A stretch of 9,558 bases of DNA, taken from JBHAEC01 sp041855385. GTDB taxonomy: Bacteria; Bacillota; Negativicutes; Veillonellales; Veillonellaceae. The notes under the pieces are model-generated. The model was not told where the DNA came from, searched no databases, and worked only from the letters and a program-made list of their open reading frames with translations. Location of the stretch: the NCBI GenBank assembly GCA_041855385.1, contig JBHAEC010000013.1:1-9558 (forward strand). Direction: 5' to 3'. The translations under genes and the position numbers were made by a program. Of the stretch, positions 1 through 6,592 are shown piece after piece (position 1 is the stretch's first letter; each line of letters starts with the position of its first letter).

Positions 1-610
1 GAATGACCATAAAGGGGCGCCCTTCGATAGCAATCTTCCGGTCTTCATTATATATAGCACTTACTTTACCCGATATGGTTGCCTTAATTTGGGTCTGTTC
101 CAGATTGGCCTTAATTTGTGCTATAGCCGTTTCAATACCGCTCGTGTCGGTTCCTCCTCCACCGGATGTGGATGCTCCGCTTCTGGCCAACAATGTCTGG
201 TATTCTTTTTGTGTAATAATCCCTGCACTTAGCAATTCCTGAGCATGTGCCATATCAGCTGTAGGGGCCAGTGGCTGTGCCGCAGTTCCTCCCTGAGCCA
301 ATTGCTGTTCCAAGGTGGCCAACTGCGTTTGCAAGTTGGTACTGTCTAAAATAGCCACCACTTGCCCCGCCGTCACTTCGTCCCCTGTTTTCACCTTGTA
401 TTCCAGCACCATTCCCGATATGGCGGGAGTAATGGTTTCCTTATATAATGCCGCCGCATGAGCTTCTACCACATAGGCAACGGGCATTTGCTGTTTTTTT
501 ACTTCTTGGACGGAGACTTTTTGGGGCCCCACACAGCCCACAATCACCACTGTCATCGCCGTAATCGCCAGTAGCCACATCACGCTTGACACAGTTTTAT
601 TTATTTTCAT
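1..610 (-). CDS. RND-type efflux periplasmic adaptor lipoprotein (HlyD/AcrA-like), partial, 3' end off window
   Basis: Reading the minus strand from ATG at 610 gives 203 codons open to the left edge, so the C-terminal part is missing. The protein starts MKINK, has a hydrophobic segment at about residues 8-25 and a lipobox VIVGC with Cys26, so it should be exported and lipid-anchored. Residues 64-94 (ISGMV..VKTGDEVTAGQ..AILD) are the first half of a biotinyl/lipoyl-like domain, and residues 174-203 (KATISGKVSAIY..EGRPFMVI) the second half, the usual split arrangement of HlyD/AcrA adaptors. Between them lies a short helical hairpin (95-175) with ELLSAGIITQKEY at its turn and two Gly/Ser/Thr-rich stretches. 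A GGAAG ribosome binding site lies just upstream (complement of about 616-621). Adaptors of this kind link an inner-membrane RND or ABC pump to an outer-membrane channel; a pump gene probably follows off the left edge. The exact pump type cannot be decided. Confidence 0.85.
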   Translation of the reverse strand, partial: MKINKTVSSVMWLLAITAMTVVIVGCVGPQKVSVQEVKKQQMPVAYVVEAHAAALYKETITPAISGMVLEYKVKTGDEVTAGQVVAILDSTNLQTQLATLEQQLAQGGTAAQPLAPTADMAHAQELLSAGIITQKEYQTLLARSGASTSGGGGTDTSGIETAIAQIKANLEQTQIKATISGKVSAIYNEDRKIAIEGRPFMVI

Positions 611-722
611 CACTACTTCCTTTTTCAGAGCTAAAAATTCGGATTAAATCAAACTATTTTTTACAAGAGCAGGCTTGTTGTTTCATGTGCTTTCTGCTCA
701 CATTCTTTTTCCCTTATACCTT

Positions 723-728
723 ATTATA
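723..728 (-). promoter_or_regulatory. Candidate -10 box for the adaptor gene
   Basis: The minus strand reads TATAAT exactly here (ATTATA on the plus strand), about 113 bases upstream of the adaptor ATG. At 16-18 bases further upstream there is no good -35 hexamer (best reads ATACGG), so this is a weak or activator-dependent promoter, or a chance match in AT-rich DNA. Confidence 0.35.
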
Positions 729-812
729 CCATGCTGCCATCGTTTCCGTATCTTTTGTATACATATCAATCGCCTATCAGAACTATACAGCCTTATGATA
801 AAATATAGATTA

Positions 813-840
813 TTGTACTTTTCTGTCATACTTATATATT
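813..840 (+). promoter_or_regulatory. Candidate promoter for the YddA-like/opp operon
   Basis: TTGTAC at 813-818 and TATATT at 835-840 are separated by 16 bases and would start transcription near 847, leaving a leader of about 70 bases before the ATG at 917. Both boxes are imperfect and the surrounding DNA is AT-rich, so this is a tentative call. It is the best-spaced pair I found upstream of the plus-strand gene run. Confidence 0.35.
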
Positions 841-906
841 TAGTCACCCTTGGTAAAGGAGTATTGCTTTTGCTGCGGGACCTTATCATTTACACGAAAT
901 ATTCAT

Positions 907-912
907 GGGGGA
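907..912 (+). promoter_or_regulatory. Ribosome binding site that decides the start of the YddA-like gene
   Basis: GGGGGA sits 4-5 bases before the ATG at 917. The in-frame ATG at 905 has no purine-rich sequence before it (it is preceded by ACACGAAATATTC), so translation most likely starts at 917 and the four extra residues MGEF are not made. Confidence 0.6.
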
Positions 913-916
913 ATTT

Positions 917-2626
917 ATGTCTTTTCTTAAGCAGATTCACGCTCTTGCCAAACCTTACTGGTCATCTCAAGAGAGAAAAAAAGCAGCCCTATACCTCTCT
1001 CTTATCTTGGCCCTTGTTTTCGGTAATGTATACATCCAAGTTTTACTAAACAATTGGAGAAATGCCTTTTATACGGCACTGCAGGAATATAATGCACCCG
1101 AGATTATGACACAGCTCGGAATATTTACCGCTTTAGCCTTCACTTATATTATTATAGCCGTTTATTCCTTTTACATAACCCAGCTTTTATCGCTGAAGTG
1201 GAGGCGTTGGATGACACATCACTACATAGATAATTGGGTAGAAGGAAAAAAATATTATTATCTACAAATGTTTTACAAACATACAGATAATCCTGACCAG
1301 CGTATCAGCGAAGACATAAAGCTGTTTATCGACTATTTCCTGAAATTTACCGTAGGATTAACCAATAACCTGCTCCTCTTTATCTCCTTTGTAGCCATAC
1401 TTTGGGGCCTCTCGGGCCCTTTGCAGTTTTCCCTGGGAGGCATAGCCATCACCATTCCCCGCTATATCGTTTGGGTAGCTATCTTCTATTCCATACTGGG
1501 AACATATGTAACACATAAACTGGGCTACAAGCTTGTCGGCTTTCGATATGTTCAGCAAAAATATGAAGCCAATTTCCGCTTTTCTTTAATCAGACTTCGC
1601 GAACACGCTCAAAGTGTTGCTTTCTATGGTGGCGAAAAAGAAGAATCTTTACTCCTCCGTGACCGATTTCAGTCGCTACTGGAAAATTTCTACCGCATCA
1701 TCAAAAAAGAAAAACAGCTGGTTTGGCTTAATTCCAGCTATTCTCAGCTGGCCATCATCTTTCCTATCGTCGTTTCCATCCCCCAATACTTAGGGAGAAC
1801 CCTAAACCTGGGAGGTCTCATGCAAACGGCAGCCGCCTTTAGGCAAGTACAGGATTCCCTCTCTTATTTCGTCGACCTCTACACAAGCTTTGCCGAATGG
1901 CGCGCCGTAGTAAATCGACTCACGGAGTTTAACGATCACTTATTCCTCTGTGAAACCACAGAAACGGAGGCTACCTTAAATCTTAGAGAGGGCGAATGGT
2001 TTGAGGCGGATCACCTGAGTCTCACCCTTCCATCCGGAGAGGTGCTTGTAGAGAATCTTTCCCTTCGCATTTTGCCGGGGCATCACCTGCTTATCCAAGG
2101 GCCTAACGGAGCAGGAAAAAGCACTCTTCTAAAAGCCTTCGCCGGGCTTTGGCCATATGTCAAGGGGAGTCTCATCATTCCTAAACGGGAAGACATCCTT
2201 TTCATTCCCCAACAGGCTTATATGCCTATTCAAACACTTCGTCACGTTCTTTCCTATCCAAAGCAGGTAACCGCATCCGACGAAGAGCTGCAACTACTTC
2301 TAAACACGGTGGGGCTTTCCCATCTAAAAACCAAGCTTGACCACGAAGCGGACTGGTCGCAGTTCCTCTCCTTAGGAGAACAACAGCGTCTCGCCTTTGC
2401 CCGCATTTTATGGCAGAAGCCGAAGTGGCTTATCCTGGATGAAGCCACCTCTGCCATGGACGAAGAAACAGAACAGCGTTTAATGCAAGAGATAAAAAAA
2501 GCGTTGCCCCATACTACCTTAATCAGTATCGGACATCGTCATACACTGGAAGCCTATCATTCGTCCATTCTCTATATAAACAAGGCTCAAGCCTCTATTC
2601 GTTTATATAGTGCCACTACATCATAG
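917..2626 (+). CDS. ABC transporter, fused membrane and ATPase domains, YddA/SbmA-BacA-related (ABCD-like) family
   Basis: The 569-residue half-transporter has an N-terminal membrane domain (about residues 1-330) and a C-terminal ATPase. Hydrophobic segments lie near residues 24-44, 67-92, 145-167, 181-200 and 274-292. The sequence AFYGGEKEE (about 235-243) matches the loop typical of the ABC_membrane_2 family that includes YddA and peroxisomal ABCD proteins. The ATPase part shows Walker A GPNGAGKST (395-403), Q-loop FIPQQ (around 432), signature LSLGEQQ (484-490), Walker B LILDEA (505-510) and switch His540 in GHRH, so it should be active. It would work as a homodimer in the inner membrane. 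Related SbmA/BacA proteins import peptides, but those lack an ATPase; YddA-type proteins have no settled substrate. The gene ends 18 bases before oppB with no terminator between, so co-transcription with the peptide importer is likely. An assignment as exporter is equally possible from sequence alone. Confidence 0.88.
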   Translation: MSFLKQIHALAKPYWSSQERKKAALYLSLILALVFGNVYIQVLLNNWRNAFYTALQEYNAPEIMTQLGIFTALAFTYIIIAVYSFYITQLLSLKWRRWMTHHYIDNWVEGKKYYYLQMFYKHTDNPDQRISEDIKLFIDYFLKFTVGLTNNLLLFISFVAILWGLSGPLQFSLGGIAITIPRYIVWVAIFYSILGTYVTHKLGYKLVGFRYVQQKYEANFRFSLIRLREHAQSVAFYGGEKEESLLLRDRFQSLLENFYRIIKKEKQLVWLNSSYSQLAIIFPIVVSIPQYLGRTLNLGGLMQTAAAFRQVQDSLSYFVDLYTSFAEWRAVVNRLTEFNDHLFLCETTETEATLNLREGEWFEADHLSLTLPSGEVLVENLSLRILPGHHLLIQGPNGAGKSTLLKAFAGLWPYVKGSLIIPKREDILFIPQQAYMPIQTLRHVLSYPKQVTASDEELQLLLNTVGLSHLKTKLDHEADWSQFLSLGEQQRLAFARILWQKPKWLILDEATSAMDEETEQRLMQEIKKALPHTTLISIGHRHTLEAYHSSILYINKAQASIRLYSATTS

Positions 2627-2644
2627 AAATAGAGGAGTCGTTTT

Positions 2645-3580
2645 ATGGGAAACTATATTCTGCGCAGAATTATCAGTGCCTGTTTTGTTCTTTGGATGGT
2701 TATCACCATTACTTTTTTCCTTATGCACGCCGTACCGGGCGGTCCCTTTACGGAAGAAAAGTCTTTGCCTCCCGAAGTACTGACTGTTATCGAGGAGCGT
2801 TACAATCTTAATGCGCCTCTGTTTACCCAATACACCAATTATTTGGAAAATGTCATATCCTTCGACTTAGGTCCCTCTTATAAATATCCGGGTCGAACGG
2901 TAAATGAAATCATTTCCGAAAGTTTTCCCATCTCCGCCATGTTGGGAGCATCGGGATTACTCATTGCCGTCAGTTTCGGTGTATTGGCCGGCACATTTAC
3001 GGCTTGGCGCATGAACACTTGGGTAGATTATAGCCTCATGTTGGGGGCTACCTTGGGCGTATCCGTGCCCAGCTTTATTGTAGCTACTTTACTCATTTAT
3101 GTATTCGGCTTTATGTGGCCCATCTTGCCCGTGGCCGGGTGGCGAGGTCCTTTGTCGGTTGTTCTTCCGGCCTTTGCTTTGGCGTCTCACCCCATGGCTT
3201 TTATTACCCGCCTGACCCGTTCCAGTTTGCTGGAAGTTCTCAACCAGGACTATATTAAAACAGCACGGTCCAAAGGCGTTCACATGAGCCGGCTCATTTT
3301 CAAGCACGCCTTACGAAACGCCTTGCTTCCCGTAGTAAGTTACATCGGCCCCTTAGCTGCCGGTCTCCTGACGGGGAGCTTTGTCATCGAAAATATTTTT
3401 GCAATTCCCGGCCTTGGTCGCAACTTTGTTTTGGGTATCTACAATCGCGATTACACGGTTATCTTGGGGATTACCATTTTTTACAGTTTTCTCGTGGTAC
3501 TGCTAAATCTTATCGTTGATTTGGTATATCCTCTTTTGGATCCGCGAATTACATTAATCGGTAACAAGGAGGAGCAATAA
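2645..3580 (+). CDS. oppB: Oligopeptide ABC transporter permease OppB
   Basis: This 311-residue inner-membrane protein is one of the two channel subunits of a peptide importer. It starts with the family's typical N-terminal helix (LRRII... to HAVPGGPF, residues 6-35), followed by LPPEVL..IEERYNLN and DLGPSYKY (41-81), which resemble E. coli OppB rather than DppB. Further membrane segments lie near 98-120, 130-155, 168-187, 228-250 and 274-298. The cytoplasmic EAA loop that docks on the ATPase is at 203-230 (YIKTARSKGVHMSRLIFKHA then LRNALLPV). The end DLVYPLLDPRI (292-302) is characteristic. Length is normal. A GAGGAG ribosome binding site precedes the ATG, and the stop overlaps the oppC start as TAATG. 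The opp/dpp distinction rests on remembered family resemblance, not on an alignment. Confidence 0.93.
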   Translation: MGNYILRRIISACFVLWMVITITFFLMHAVPGGPFTEEKSLPPEVLTVIEERYNLNAPLFTQYTNYLENVISFDLGPSYKYPGRTVNEIISESFPISAMLGASGLLIAVSFGVLAGTFTAWRMNTWVDYSLMLGATLGVSVPSFIVATLLIYVFGFMWPILPVAGWRGPLSVVLPAFALASHPMAFITRLTRSSLLEVLNQDYIKTARSKGVHMSRLIFKHALRNALLPVVSYIGPLAAGLLTGSFVIENIFAIPGLGRNFVLGIYNRDYTVILGITIFYSFLVVLLNLIVDLVYPLLDPRITLIGNKEEQ

Positions 3581-4497
3581 TGAATACCACGCCAAGAGAT
3601 TTCTCCCCCTTAACAACACATGAGGAAGTAATCGCAAAGACCCCTATGCCAAGCCTTCGTGCTGCCGGCTGGGCTCGTCTAAAATCCAACAAAATGGCCA
3701 TGATAGGTCTTGGTATCGTCATCTTCATGATCTTTGCCGCTATCGTAGGGCCTTGGTTTTCGCCTTACTCTTATGCCGACCAGGATTTGACCAGAGTAAA
3801 CGAAGCTCCCTCCGCCGAACACTGGTTCGGTACGGATGCCTTGGGGCGAGATATTTTTGTACGCGTTCTTTATGGGGCTCGAATCTCTCTCTCCATCGGC
3901 TTTGTAGCCAGCATTATTAATCTTTTTATAGGGGTAATTTACGGGGGCATTGCCGGCCTTCTGGGGGGGCGTGTAGATCGCATAATGATGAATATCGTAG
4001 ATATCCTCTATGCAATTCCCCTCATCCTCTATGTAATTTTACTTATGGTTCTCTTAGAGCCGGGGCTGACTAATATCTTTATCGCCCTTGGTATTGCGTA
4101 TTGGCTTAACATGGCTCGTATTGTCCGCGGACAAATCCTCGGTCTTAAGCAACAGGAATATGTACTCGCCGCCCGATCCATCGGAGCCGGCAACTGGCGT
4201 ATCCTATATCGCCATCTATTGCCGAACTGCTTGGGTCCTACCATCGTAGCACTCACGCTTTCTATCCCGGAAGCAATATTTACAGAAGCCTTCTTAAGCT
4301 TTATCGGCCTTGGAGTATCTGCCCCCATGGCCAGCTGGGGAGTACTTGCCTCCGAAGGGATTACCAGTCTTAGAGCACATCCCTTCCAGCTCTTGTTTCC
4401 TGCCGCTGCCATCAGTCTTACCATGCTGGGCTTTAATTTCTTGGGAGATGGGCTCCGTGACGCCCTCGATCCGCGCACGCAGAAAGGAGGTCACTAA
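3580..4497 (+). CDS. oppC: Oligopeptide ABC transporter permease OppC
   Basis: The second channel subunit of the importer has 305 residues. A cytoplasmic N-terminal stretch (1-38) precedes the first membrane helix (39-60). The periplasmic motif HWFGTDALGRDIFVR (81-95) is a hallmark of OppC/DppC. Membrane segments follow near 103-128, 140-160, 163-180, 220-240 and 270-290. The EAA loop is at 193-216 (EYVLAARSIGAGNWRILY then RHLLPN), followed by LSFIGLG (239-245), and the protein ends with NFLGDGLRDALDPR (286-299). All are typical, and no domain is missing. It pairs with OppB to form the pore. The start overlaps the oppB stop by one base, and AAGGAGG at 3566-3572 is a strong ribosome binding site. 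A run of seven G at 3963-3969 lies inside the gene, in frame. Confidence 0.93.
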   Translation: MNTTPRDFSPLTTHEEVIAKTPMPSLRAAGWARLKSNKMAMIGLGIVIFMIFAAIVGPWFSPYSYADQDLTRVNEAPSAEHWFGTDALGRDIFVRVLYGARISLSIGFVASIINLFIGVIYGGIAGLLGGRVDRIMMNIVDILYAIPLILYVILLMVLLEPGLTNIFIALGIAYWLNMARIVRGQILGLKQQEYVLAARSIGAGNWRILYRHLLPNCLGPTIVALTLSIPEAIFTEAFLSFIGLGVSAPMASWGVLASEGITSLRAHPFQLLFPAAAISLTMLGFNFLGDGLRDALDPRTQKGGH

Positions 4498-5486
4498 TGG
4501 AACCGGTATTACGCATCAAAGATTTAACCGTTGCCTTTCACACTTATGCGGGAGAACTTGAGGCCATAGACAGAGTATCTCTGTCCCTTTATCCGGGGGA
4601 AACACTCGGTATCGTAGGAGAGTCGGGGTGTGGCAAATCCGTAACGGCACAAAGCATATTGCAGCTCCATCCACCTAAGATTACGGTGTATAAAAATGGC
4701 CACATCTATTTGGAAAATAGCGATTTATTGCAATACTCGGATCAGGAAATGAATTCTGTTCGCGGCAAAAGGATTGGCATGATCTTCCAAGACCCCATGA
4801 CCTCCCTCAATCCCGTTATGACCATCGGAGAGCAAATTGCAGAAGGGCTTTGTCTTCACCATGGTGCTACAAAACAGGAAGGAATGTCCAGGGCCTTAGA
4901 ACTACTAAAACAGGTACGCATCTCCTCGCCGGAAAAGCGCTTACACCAGTACGCCCACGAATTATCCGGAGGAATGAGGCAGCGATGCATGATTGCCATT
5001 GCATTAGCCTGTAACCCGCAGATTCTCATTGCCGATGAACCGACAACGGCTCTTGATGTGACAACAGAAGCGCAAATCCTTACCCTTTTGCGCACACTCC
5101 AAAAGGAAATAAACATGGCTACCTTACTCATTTCCCACAATCTGGGGATTATCGCACAACTCTGCCAACGCGTTATCGTCATGTATAGTGGCCGTATTGT
5201 AGAAGAAGCCTCTGTGACGGATATTTTTGACCATGTGGCGCATCCTTATACGAAGGGACTCCTTGCTTCTCTTCCCAATCCGGATGAAGAGAAAAGCACT
5301 CTGACCGGGATTGGCGGCCATGCGCCGGATCTGTTTCATCTGCCTACCGGCTGTCGCTTTCATCCGCGCTGTCCACAGGCCATGAAAGTCTGTGCCACAG
5401 AAGCGCCTCCCTGTTTTGAAATCAGTCCGAACCACAAGGTTTATTGCTGGTTATATAGCCCGGAACGAAAGGAGGCCCATGTATGA
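4497..5486 (+). CDS. oppD: Oligopeptide ABC transporter ATP-binding protein OppD
   Basis: This 329-residue cytoplasmic ATPase drives import with OppF. Visible motifs are Walker A GESGCGKS (41-48), Q-loop Gln98 in IFQDPMTSLNP, signature LSGGMRQR (156-163), Walker B ILIADEP (176-182) and the switch His214 in ISHNLG. The usual Asp after the switch His is Asn here. The C-terminal extension (about 250-320) is the Opp/Dpp-specific oligopeptide transporter C-terminal domain with HPYTKGLL and four cysteines, C286, C292, C299 and C306, in GCRFHPRC...C...C spacing; this region binds an iron-sulfur cluster in some OppD/DppD structures. The start overlaps the oppC stop as TAATG, with the perfect Shine-Dalgarno AAAGGAGGT at 4483-4491. 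The last four bases overlap oppF. DppD is the alternative name, but the surrounding subunits look Opp-like. Confidence 0.93.
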   Translation: MEPVLRIKDLTVAFHTYAGELEAIDRVSLSLYPGETLGIVGESGCGKSVTAQSILQLHPPKITVYKNGHIYLENSDLLQYSDQEMNSVRGKRIGMIFQDPMTSLNPVMTIGEQIAEGLCLHHGATKQEGMSRALELLKQVRISSPEKRLHQYAHELSGGMRQRCMIAIALACNPQILIADEPTTALDVTTEAQILTLLRTLQKEINMATLLISHNLGIIAQLCQRVIVMYSGRIVEEASVTDIFDHVAHPYTKGLLASLPNPDEEKSTLTGIGGHAPDLFHLPTGCRFHPRCPQAMKVCATEAPPCFEISPNHKVYCWLYSPERKEAHV

Positions 5487-6436
5487 GCTGCCTACTGGAA
5501 TCACGAAACCTTTCCAAGTCTTTTTTTGTAGACAAGAATTTTTGGGGCAAGGCATCTACCGTCATTCATGCTGTACAGGAGGTATCTTTACAAATTCCTG
5601 CAGGACAAACCGTAGGGCTTGTGGGAGAATCGGGATGCGGAAAGTCTACTTTCGGTCGTACCTTGTTAGGACTATACCCCAAAACATCCGGTACCATTCT
5701 CTATAAAGGAGAAGTCGTTGAAACCAAGGAGCAACTACGCTCACTGAGAGACCATGTGCAAATGATTTTCCAGGATCCTTACGCTTCCTTAAATCCGCGT
5801 ATGACTGTGGAAGAGATCATAACGGAACCGCTGGTTATTCGTAAGATTTCAGATTCCGGGGGACGCCGTCTTCGCGCAAAAGAGCTTCTGGAGTTGGTAG
5901 GCCTTAACGCCGAACAGGGACAGCGCTTCCCTCACGAATTCAGTGGCGGTCAACGCCAACGCGTGGGCATCGCCCGTGCATTAGCGGTAAATCCGTCTTG
6001 CATCATTTGCGACGAACCTATATCAGCTCTTGATGTGTCGATCCAAGTGCAAATTGTCAGCATCTTAAAAGATTTGCAACAACAATTGGGCCTGTCTTAT
6101 TTATTTATCGCCCATGACTTAGCCATGGTGCACCATATCAGTCATCAGATAGGGGTAATGTATTTAGGCCGCCTTGTAGAATTGGGTCCCAGCGACTCCG
6201 TATTTAAAAGGCCTCTTCATCCCTATACAAAAGCTCTTATCGGATCCATCCCCAAACCTACACCGCACATAGTACAGCAAAGCACCTTGTCAGGAGAAGT
6301 GCCCAGCCCTCTTCATCCGCCCTGCGGATGTCCCTTCCATCCGCGTTGCGAAAAAGCGGAACCGCGATGTGCCGAGGACTGTCCTACTCTCATGGAAAAA
6401 GAACCTGGCCGCTTCGTAGCTTGTCATAGAGTGTAG
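5483..6436 (+). CDS. oppF: Oligopeptide ABC transporter ATP-binding protein OppF
   Basis: The partner ATPase of OppD has 317 residues. It carries Walker A GESGCGKST (48-56), Q-loop Gln97 in IFQDPYASLNP, signature FSGGQRQRV (153-161), Walker B CIICDEP (173-179) and switch His211 in AHDLAMVHHIS. The C-terminal extension contains HPYTKALI (246-253) and a cysteine-rich tail: C281, C283, C289, C296, C300 and C314. The core motifs are standard, so both sites of the OppD/OppF dimer should be catalytic. The ATG at 5483 overlaps the oppD stop as ATGA, and AAAGGAGG at 5468-5475 lies 7 bases before it. The out-of-frame ATG at 5479 has the same Shine-Dalgarno nearby, but its frame closes without family similarity. 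No terminator-like hairpin with a T run follows the gene. Confidence 0.93.
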   Translation: MSCLLESRNLSKSFFVDKNFWGKASTVIHAVQEVSLQIPAGQTVGLVGESGCGKSTFGRTLLGLYPKTSGTILYKGEVVETKEQLRSLRDHVQMIFQDPYASLNPRMTVEEIITEPLVIRKISDSGGRRLRAKELLELVGLNAEQGQRFPHEFSGGQRQRVGIARALAVNPSCIICDEPISALDVSIQVQIVSILKDLQQQLGLSYLFIAHDLAMVHHISHQIGVMYLGRLVELGPSDSVFKRPLHPYTKALIGSIPKPTPHIVQQSTLSGEVPSPLHPPCGCPFHPRCEKAEPRCAEDCPTLMEKEPGRFVACHRV

Positions 6437-6447
6437 GAGACTATTTT

Positions 6448-6510
6448 ATGTATACATGGCAAAAGCGGGCCTTTCCTCTTTTACCCTATTTCATATTGGT
6501 ATATAATTAA
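6448..6510 (+). CDS. Possible 20-codon small ORF between oppF and oppA
   Basis: An ATG at 6448 opens a 20-codon frame closing with TAA at 6508-6510. It is preceded by TAGGAGA (6434-6440), 7 bases before the ATG, as good as the ribosome binding sites of the neighbouring genes. The peptide begins MYTWQKRAF and is then mostly hydrophobic (PLLPYFILVYN), basic first and hydrophobic after, like a very short membrane peptide. Its 3' end overlaps the candidate oppA -10 box. I recognise no family. It could be a translated small protein, a leader peptide, or the leftover start of a lost gene; chance is also possible at this length. Confidence 0.25.
   Translation: MYTWQKRAFPLLPYFILVYN
6480..6507 (+). 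promoter_or_regulatory. Candidate oppA promoter P1
   Basis: TTTACC at 6480-6485 and a perfect TATAAT at 6502-6507 are 16 bases apart, predicting a start near 6514 and a leader of about 79 bases. It lies in the only sizeable gap of the operon, so oppA and the M20 gene could be transcribed separately from, and more strongly than, the permease and ATPase genes, as is common for binding proteins. Confidence 0.5.
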
Positions 6511-6523
6511 ACCGTGCATGTGA

Positions 6524-6553
6524 TTGACAGAAGCATATTAAAGCCCTTATCAG
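6524..6553 (+). promoter_or_regulatory. Candidate oppA promoter P2
   Basis: A perfect -35 hexamer TTGACA (6524-6529) is followed 18 bases later by TATCAG (6548-6553), a -10 with four of six consensus bases. It would start transcription near 6560 with a leader of about 33 bases. The -10 is weak, so it is less sure than P1 and may be an alternative start. Confidence 0.3.
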
Positions 6554-6592
6554 TATGGTCAACACAAATTTAGTAGACATGGAGGTTATGAC

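Larger units (their letters stand above)
611..916. other. Divergent intergenic region, AT-rich, no convincing gene
   Basis: About 306 bases separate the start of the minus-strand adaptor gene and the plus-strand ABC transporter gene. The stretch is AT-rich. Short open frames exist here on both strands, but they lack ribosome binding sites and overlap the real genes or each other, so I do not call them. I see promoter-like boxes pointing both ways (listed separately) and no strong hairpin terminator. Both flanking genes start here, so the region probably holds their regulatory sites; no operator is recognisable. Confidence 0.6.

Noticed and set aside
3..242. 79-residue plus-strand ORF at the left edge
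   Set aside because: It lies antisense to the adaptor lipoprotein frame, which has clear family motifs, a lipobox and a ribosome binding site.
905..916. Upstream ATG at 905 as start of the YddA-like gene
   Set aside because: No Shine-Dalgarno precedes 905, while GGGGGA is placed for 917.
675..1049. 124-residue plus-strand ORF across the intergenic region
   Set aside because: It has no ribosome binding site, a composition driven by AT-rich DNA, and overlaps the first 130 bases of the YddA-like gene in another frame.
4029..4478. 149-residue minus-strand ORF
   Set aside because: It is a shadow of oppC, whose frame carries all family motifs; no start signal on the minus strand.
6314..6330. Perfect 7-bp hairpin CATCCGC-CCT-GCGGATG in oppF
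   Set aside because: It falls in codons for the conserved HPPCGC segment and has no T run; the same HP codon pair recurs at other HPRC motifs, so codon use explains it.
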